Source: Odiellus spinosus
Lineage: Eukaryota > Arthropoda > Arachnida > Opiliones > Phalangiidae
NCBI GenBank assembly: GCA_963920705.1
Contig: OY987239.1
Span: forward strand, 8,124,504 to 8,188,503
Direction: 5' to 3'
Length of the DNA: 64,000 nt
Position numbers and translations under genes: made by a program
In this document: piece after piece, positions 56,912-64,000 of the stretch
Position numbering within the stretch: the stretch's first letter is position 1
Layout: each line of letters opens with the position of its first letter
Notes under the pieces: generated by a model
What the model was told of the DNA's origin: nothing
Seen by the model: only the letters and a program-made list of their open reading frames with translations
The model's database searches: none

Positions 56912-57648
56912 TGATATAAAAATTCTGTGAAATAATTTTGCTCAGTATTGATAGATTCACTTGTCACGCTTATGTGGGACTTTTGTAAGTGCCTGTATCA
57001 TTAAAAACGATTTTATAGATGGAATTTACTATCTTATCTCTCGAATGTATGACATATTTTAAAGGTAGGGTAAAGAGAAATAATTAACTCATTTTTATCC
57101 ATTTTAATTTATTAATCAGTAAATTTATATTTGAATATAAGGCTTAACCAAGGTTGCAAATTGGTTTCAAAGTATTCAAAAATGTGGCTAAAAATAAAAA
57201 AATGGATACTTCTTTATATCGGGCCGGAGGAGCCCAAGATGAGGAGCTTCGAAAACATCCATGATATTTCAGTGCAAAGGGCTCTCTTTCGTTCTTGCCT
57301 TTTTTACCCCACTATTATTTTCAATATCGTAACCCACTGTCCTTAAAACGTTGATACGCTTCATTGCCAATTATACTCCAACAACAGATTATACTAAAAC
57401 TTATTTTGCTTAGCAATTCAAAAAAGTGCACATATATGAACAAGATATTCAAACCCATGAAGGGTCCGAAATTAAAAATTCTAACCAGTGAAATTAATGA
57501 CGTAAAAAATTACGTATGTAATTTTTTACTAATTTTTCTGATGCATCGAAATTTAAATGCAATCATTAGAAATTATATCAAGAATTATAATTTAGTCTAA
57601 ATAATTTCAAAACTGTTCAATTTCCAGCTCATAACTTCATTTTAATCC

Positions 57649-57654
57649 TTTATT
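57649..57654 (-). promoter_or_regulatory. Candidate poly(A) signal of ZNFX1-B
   Basis: TTTATT on the plus strand (AATAAA on the minus strand) about 145 bases downstream of the ZNFX1-B stop codon. Confidence 0.4.
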
Positions 57655-57796
57655 AGTGGTTAAAAAAACAAAAACTAACACTTATTTTAAAAAAGAAAAA
57701 CAAAAATAATATTAAATGTTACAAAACTAAACTGGTTAGCGTATTTATATTTTGAACTATAGCTAGATGGCTTATCGTAGCGTAGGACATGTTTTC

Positions 57797-60700
57797 TCAA
57801 ACAATATCAGCTTTACATTCGGTGCAACTGGGCCAAACTGGTTGATCTAATAGGCTAGTTGGAATGCAATTGATATGTCCATTGGGACAGGTGTACCAAT
57901 TACCAGCAGCATAAGCCATAGGTTCCACCAACTGGACGGGTTCGGGTTGAGTTTCTTCAATTGGCTCAAATCCTGTTAAGATGTAAATATTTAATTTAAC
58001 GTAACTTTTTTTTTTGGCAATTAGCCTCCAAACTGTTTATCGTCTTGATGAAAGGGTCAAATAGTAATTGCATGCAACCAAGAAAAGATAGAAGTTACAC
58101 TGGGAACGTACCAATATATCTCCCATAATAGAATGATTTTAGAAAAATGTGTGTTCCTTACCGAAAAAAGTTAGTCTGATCTGAAGAGGTCCTCAAGACC
58201 ACTACAAAAGTCTTGGGGAAGTCTTTAAGACTTAATTTTGAGTAAAAATATAGGAGATTACAGAAATTACAACTAAAATTTAGTAGAGAATAGGAATAAT
58301 AGAAAATGTAGGCAAAGTGATGTGATCACTTTTGGTCAATTTTTTGTTAAATACAGAAAAAAATAAATACGAATACTGCATCACAAAAAATATTTCAAAC
58401 AAGCTTACCTAAAATTTCGATAAGCTTCAGCTTATGTTTGGCCAAAAGCTCGTTACTTGTAGCCTGATCATGACTTTGAAAGAGTAGAATGCTGAACATA
58501 TCCTCAAAACACTTTTTAAACTCAGTACTTTGACCAGCATAAACCGAACTGAAGGTTTTAAGCAATTGAAGAGCTAATCTCAACCTGCTAGTCTCTCGCA
58601 GCATATCATTGCTTACTTGCAAGCTGCCACAGAAAGCTGTATTGGTCATACGCGATGCAACAATATTGGCGAAAGTTACAAAGTACTTGGTCAATTCGGT
58701 TTTGATCTTTAAAAATTCTGGGTCAGTACCAGGACACGCTAGCAAATTGGCTTCGATGTCCAACATGGCCATTACAATTTCAATGTTATTAATGAATGTG
58801 CACAATATAGCGTGACTTATAAGATATCCAGGTTCCAAAAAGTTCTTCATATGCCTGACGAGTTTAAAAACCCAGTCGTTATTTGATCTTTTAACACTTT
58901 GAAAATGGATTATTAATTCGTTAAGCTTTTGTTTCAAACTGTTTTGTGGTTCGGCAGTGTGTTCGTAAATCGAGAAGTAATACAACTTAAACTTTTCAAT
59001 GTTCAAATTGGCAAATTTTATAAAATGCCGGAAGTAGGTACTTCGACGAATTGGCACGTAACAATAAGGACATCGTAAGATGTAAACGGCAGACGTCATC
59101 TGGTACTGTAAGTACACGCTGATTTCGCTTATTTCAAATGTATGCCCGCAATCTTCCAGTTGCAAGAATTTTAAATTCTCACCAAATTCGATTAAGTAGC
59201 TTTTATGGCAAACTCTACATAAATATGGACATAATTCACCACATATTCCCATACACGGATGACCGCAAGGTAACATTCGGGGACAAGGCTGGTCACAAGG
59301 AGCCTTGTTGCATAATGAATCACATATATTAACGCAGGCACGATGTACGCAACTACTTTCGCAATTTTCCTGGCACAATACACAAGGATATCCACACATT
59401 TGTTGACAGTACGTATGAGCACAACGATTTTGGCAAACTTGTCGACAAGGCGAACAACTAACAGAACAAATATCCTGACAAAGATGCCCACAAACTAAGA
59501 ATCTATCGCATTTGTGTCTACAAGGCACATGTAATCTTCCGCGAAAACAAGAGCTGCACGATCCTGTACATAAATGTCCACATTCTAAAAGACTTCTGCA
59601 CTTAGTTTGGCAGTTTTCCATTAATCCTTGGATGTTTAGCCCAAGGACCAAGTTGCATTGCGTTTGAAACGGATGGCCACAAGATGGAGTGATAATAACT
59701 TCTTCATTGCAGCAAGTGGTACAGGGTTGTCCACATCGGTTTTTGCATTGGTGAGTGCAGGGCAATATAAGCGTGCATTTTTCATGGCATACTTTGCGCA
59801 ATTCTTCCCTATTGTTTTTGTCCTTGCATTGGATGTCGACGGTGTGGAAACAAATACCAACAGCTTTGTATTAAAGAAATAAAAAATATGTAAGTTAAAA
59901 AAAACCTGACCATTCTTCAGAAAAAGCATAACCTTTGTCTGATACGCTCCAATAGAATTAGCAAATATGCTTTCCCAATCAGGAAAAATCGTACAAAATA
60001 GAAAATTCCAACAGAATTTCACCCAATGGACAGTTTGAGAAAACCTCAATTCAACCGGAAGTGGACCAAAATTGAAAATGCCTTTGGTCCCCTGTTGCCG
60101 TTTTCCATTTGGCAAAATTTTACAATGTAAGAATTCAATTTTTCCTCATTGGGAAACAGGGTTCGAAAAAACCCGGGTTTTTCTGGATAAACCCAGCTCA
60201 ACAGGTTTTAATGGGTTTTAACGGGTTTTTGGGTTTTATTAGGCTTTTCAATTTTAGTGCAAATTATATTGATATGCTTTTGACCTAAGAATTAGATTTT
60301 TTCTTGAAAGAGTTTTTTTATCATTTGGAATAGTATGGTCAAAACTACGAAATAAATTTGGAACGGAGAAGCCTTAAAGCTAGTTAAAGTATGTAGGTAT
60401 TGTCATGCTGAGCCTAAGCATTGGTAAATTTGTATTTGAAATTTGTTCCAAATTAGAGAATAGATATGCTCGGGTTTTGAATTTAAAAAAAATTGGTTTT
60501 CAAATAGGGTTTTATTTGGTGGGTTATTGGGTGAGTTTTTGGTGGGTTTAATTAAGTGGGTAAAAGCCAGTAAAACCCGTGAGTATTACTGGTCTGGGAT
60601 TTATTATGTCGAACCCTGTTGGGTTAGCTGATTTGTTGGGTCATTCCACCTCAAATCATCAAACCCATTTTCCAATCTTTGCTTACTTGGCCGGTATTAT

Positions 60701-63496
60701 TTTTAAACTACTGAAATTGGTTAACCCTAGCTAAAAACGTGTCCCGAGTCTGAATTTGAAATCCGTTTAGCTATATACACTCAAGTTTTTGAGTTAAGCG
60801 CTAATTAGGGGGGTGGAAATTAACAATGCCGAAAAATGTCCACCTCCAATTTTAGTGAAATTTTTGGGGAATCACCTACGTATACATATAGAATAAACCC
60901 CTCCGATCTCGTAAAATTGGGAATTTTACCCATACAGAGAGGAGCGCTATATGGGACATTAGAGTAGTAGACTTCAAAGGATGGTTTCATCGGCTTCTGA
61001 TCTTACCTTTAACCTTGACGGTACATGGCCCACAATTTTCGCCACACATGTTGAGACAGCGATGTCCGCAACTTAAAACCTTGCTACACCTTTCCTTACA
61101 ATTTCCCTTATCCTTTAGAAAACAAGTAGTGATGACTTCGTGTCCACATGTTGTTAACTTAACTTTGATTTGAACGCTACACTGTCTGCAAGGTTGTCCA
61201 CATTTACCTTGACAAGGATGTCCACAATTTTTATGCAAGGAGCAAGGCATATTGCAAACGACTTCAGTATCCTTGTCGCGACAAGACACTTTTATAGAAT
61301 GACCGCATTTTTCAATCAACTTTGAAACTTCTTCACGGCATTCGCTGCAATTTTGGTAACAAAGTCTGGTACATTTATGGTTGCAGCTAAGGATTTTTTC
61401 GCAAGGATAAGTACATTCGTATTCTTCGTGCTTAGCATCCAGAGGATGACATTTGAGGTTACATTTATGCCCACACTCTAGATCATAATTACAGATTTTG
61501 TCGCAACCACCATACATCACGTTTTGAAAATCATTGGCTTTTGAAACCTCAGTCACGCAATTGTGCAACTGACAGACTAATTCCAATTTTTTGCCAATAG
61601 AATCAGTTTCAATTAAACTATTTCTGATTTTGGTCCATAACTCACTTTGTCGAGCTAACAAATCGAAATTACCGATGCAGTATAAACCCATTTTGGCTCG
61701 GGAAAGGGCTACACATACTCTATTGGCCGTTTTTAAGAAACCAATGATACCACCTTCGTTGCTACGAACGAAAGACAGTAAGATAATGTCATTTTCTTCT
61801 CCCTGATAATTATCGACTACGGTTGCTTGAACTTTATCCCAATTTTTGGGCATTAAACGACGAATTGTTGATAATTGGCCTTGATAGGTTGTTAGAATAG
61901 TGATTTGATTTTGATGGTAGCCTTGTTTTAATACATATTGACATAATGCCACGATAAATTCGGCTTCGTGTAAGTTAACGCGACTAGTGCTATCATGTTC
62001 AGGACAAACTTCTAATGATTCGTGGCTTAAAAAGAACATGTTCTTCTTGAAACCTATATAAGGTTAAAATAATTAAAAACTATGTAAAAAACACCAAGAT
62101 CTCTCATTTTATAAAACAGAATTATCAGACTAACCTTTAATTTCTTCGTAATTGAGGACAATCTTATGATCCTGTAGTTCATTATAGATAGTCGGAACGA
62201 GTAAATTGGATATACAAGGCCTCATTCGGTGCTGGATTCCAAGAGTGACATATGGCAGGCCATTTTTAATCAATCTTTCAAAAAGTGATACGTCCAAATG
62301 ATAAACAGTAGCCAACTCATAGACTACTGGATTGGGTCGAAGTTGTTGATGGTCGCCAATCAATACCAGATGCTGTGTATCCTTACTCAATGATGTAACT
62401 ACTTGGGCTTCAAGTACTTCGGCGGCTTCTTCGACAATGACTACTTTGGAACGTAGATTTTGGACAAAATGACGATATTTGGCAGCGCCTGATGTTGTTA
62501 AGCCAATCACCAAAGCCCCTCTAGCTATGACTAGTTCTTCTTCAGTACGAATTTCACTAAAGGCCCGCAGTTTTCGTTCATATTCTAACCTAATTTAAAT
62601 TAATTTGAAATTATTTTAAATAATGAAGTAAAATAGCTAAAGGCTAGAAACTTGATTCCAATGGAATAACTAGAAAGATACCGTCACGATGTTTGCTATA
62701 AGTCGAGGGATTATATTTTTGCCTTTTATATACTAGACTCAAATCGGGCCTTATAAAATTGATCTCGCAAAATTTAATGCTTAGAAATAGAAAAAAAAAA
62801 AAAGCTGATTTCTTTCTTTACTCTAACGGAGCGCAAATAAAATTAAAACAGATCACAATGTAGCTCTAAATTTTGGTAACACATTTTTGGACCTAAATAG
62901 CAGTTGTAATAAAATTAAGAGAGGATATTTTGCCCCACTATTTGGGCCTATCCCATTTAATTTCAAACACTTTGTTCTATAGCTCCCAAGCAAAATCATC
63001 GCGGGATCCTTAAATTATCACCGGCAACAATTGACGCTTAGAGACAGTAAAATATTTAGATTTATACAAAATGAAACTATTACCTGAGCTCTTCCAGTTC
63101 CTGTCTGACGTGTTTATTATACAAATAATGCCAGGTTTTGTAGAGTCTCCATTTGTCCTCGATTCTCAGATTCCAGACGCTCTTGCTCTTCAAGGAATCC
63201 ATCTCTTCTTCCGATAAAATCTTGCATTCCTTGAGATTCTTCGCAATCATTTTACGTTCTCTAGTTTGTTCTTTCCTCCCGACTGTAGTGAAATCATCTT
63301 GGCAATCCAATCTACGAAAAAACTCATCCGCTTCTTGACTCTCCTCGTCGTTGTCCAGATGGATAACACTGACTTCCCCCACATCGGGAGTGTCTTGACG
63401 TTGAGCTAAGATTCGATCAACTTCTTTCGTATCAAAATGCTCGCTATTCAATTCGCGTTTTACCACCTCTGGAATAGTTAAGGGTAAACGTTCAGG
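57797..63496 (-). CDS. ZNFX1: ZNFX1-type helicase / NF-X1 zinc-finger protein, copy B (C-terminal half; 5' exons outside window)
   Basis: Five exons in transcript order join in frame: 63496-63084, 62589-62135, 62053-61007, 59863-58409 and 57972-57797, about 1,181 residues. They cover the linker with WNLRIEDKWRLYKTWHYLY; motif block VIGLTTSGAAKYR; Walker B VVIVEEAAEVLEAQ; LIGDHQQLRPNP; QHRMRP; DNYQGEENDIILLSFVRSN; RVCVALSRAKMGLY; and a long run of NF-X1 fingers (CGHxC spacing) in the third and fourth exons. A C-terminal helical region follows, then an RZ-type finger, NWYTCPNGHINC...CTEC, and a stop five residues later. The Walker A exon must lie upstream, beyond 64000. Unlike copy A there is a canonical Glu-Glu Walker B and no tail. 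Intron positions differ from copy A at several points, so the duplication is not recent. Confidence 0.88.
58155..58232 (+). mobile_element. CCTTACC-family MITE, copy 16, truncated
   Basis: Left end TCCTTACCGAAAAAAGTTAG and first arm up to GGGGAAGTCTTTAAGACTT only; the right half is missing. It lies in the last intron of ZNFX1-B. Confidence 0.7.
60157..60618. mobile_element. hAT-like MITE with CAGGGTTCGA ends
   Basis: A 462-bp element from CAGGGTTCGAAAAAACCCGG to TATGTCGAACCCTG. It is flanked by TTGGGAAA (60149-60156) and TTGGGTTA (60619-60626), an 8-bp duplication with two mismatches. The ends match known hAT-type termini. The inside is rich in GGGTTTT / AAAACCC motifs. It lies in an intron of ZNFX1-B. 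Confidence 0.7.
60890..61004. mobile_element. One-ended copy of the CAGAAGCCGATGAAACC element at a ZNFX1-B splice donor
   Basis: About 110 bp (GATCTCGTAAAATTGG, CCCATACAGAGAGGAG, GACTTCAAAGGATGGTTTCA, CGGCTTCTGA) matching the right end of the element at 4675-5275. Its terminus lies six bases inside the intron after the exon ending at 61007, next to GTAAGA. Confidence 0.7.
62600..63070. other. ZNFX1-B intron, nothing recognised
   Basis: AT-rich intron between the exons at 63084 and 62589; no extra exon is needed because the flanking exons join in phase 2. No complete repeat recognised. Confidence 0.45.
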
Positions 63497-63571
63497 CTAA
63501 AAATATTGAGGTATATTATCAGGGTTGTTGATTTCTGGGTTTTTATAAATATAAAAAATGTTTTAGTCAAG

Positions 63572-63749
63572 CCTTACCGAAAAAAGTTAGTCTGATCTGA
63601 AGAGGTCCTCAAGAACACTACAAAAGTCTTGGGGAAAGTCTTTAAGATCTCCCCAAGACTTCTTGACATAAGGAAAGACTTCCCCAAGACTTTTTGACAT
63701 AATAAAAGACTTCCCCAAGACCTCTTAAGACTAACTTTTTTTGGTAAGG
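63572..63749 (+). mobile_element. CCTTACC-family MITE, copy 17
   Basis: Left end GCCTTACCGAAAAAAGTTAG, right end CTAACTTTTTTTGGTAAGG. It has one extra GAAAGACTTCCCCAAGACTT unit compared with short copies. It lies in an intron of ZNFX1-B. Confidence 0.8.
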
Positions 63750-64000
63750 AAAAGTGAGGCTCGAGCGTTTTATTTTTTTTACGATAGAACCAAAAATAAA
63801 ATTTTTATTCAAATCACTTTTAATATGAATACTGTTGCCTGTTGGCGGTGCCATGGAGTATACCTAGTGTGAAAATTTCAAAGGGCCCTAGAAAACCAAC
63901 TACAATGGCCACAATCTTCTCAAAAGGGGCCTCTAATTACTGTTGGACATTGCGAAAATGGGGGCCTCTTAAAGTTATCAGCCTATGCGGGAAACATTAT
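63750..64000. other. Right edge of the window, intron of ZNFX1-B
   Basis: No exon recognised. The exon preceding 63496 in transcript order must lie beyond the window, because the helicase motif I exon is absent. Confidence 0.4.

Overview
This is a compact, AT-rich, intron-containing eukaryotic window that reads as an arthropod, probably hexapod, genome. The evidence is GT-AG introns, a CYP4-type cytochrome P450, an acid-lipase-type neutral lipid hydrolase, a mucin-like protein ending in a peritrophin-A chitin-binding domain, TIL-type cysteine-rich exons, and a very dense load of short non-autonomous DNA transposons. Species cannot be assigned from the sequence alone. All gene models below were joined by hand from splice sites, reading frame and family similarity; no transcript evidence was available.

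Layout, left to right. (1) 1678-6486, plus strand: the 3' five exons of a Cdc20/fizzy-type WD40 APC/C activator that ends in the Ile-Arg tail; its 5' exons lie left of the window. (2) 6487-10198: intergenic, with a minisatellite and a Harbinger-like MITE. (3) 10199-31029, minus strand: a complete 13-exon ZNFX1-type helicase / NF-X1 zinc-finger gene (copy A). Its last exon adds a disordered tail of about 1,150 residues after the usual C-terminal finger, and its Walker B box carries Ala where its neighbour has Glu. Two TIL-like exons (22715-23589, plus strand) are nested in one of its introns. (4) 32010-44387, plus strand: a complete nine-exon acid lipase gene, divergent from ZNFX1-A, with a 25-bp minisatellite in intron 1. 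(5) 47552-51519, plus strand: a mucin-like protein built on a 47-residue repeat, ending in a chitin-binding domain. (6) 52521-56911, minus strand: a complete eleven-exon CYP4-family P450. (7) 57797-63496, minus strand: the C-terminal half of a second ZNFX1 gene (copy B) with a canonical Walker B box and no tail; its 5' exons lie right of the window.

The non-coding fraction is mostly small mobile DNA. About 17 copies of one MITE family (ends CCTTACC...GGTAAGG) occur, all in introns or intergenic DNA. There are also TTAA-flanked fold-back elements, TWA-flanked Harbinger-like MITEs, TA-flanked elements and 8-bp-TSD hAT-like elements, several nested in one another. The clearest biological point of interest is the ZNFX1 pair. 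ZNFX1 proteins act in RNA-based immunity and small-RNA inheritance. Here one copy appears to have lost a Walker B acidic residue and gained a long, three-part low-complexity tail, while its neighbour keeps the standard design.
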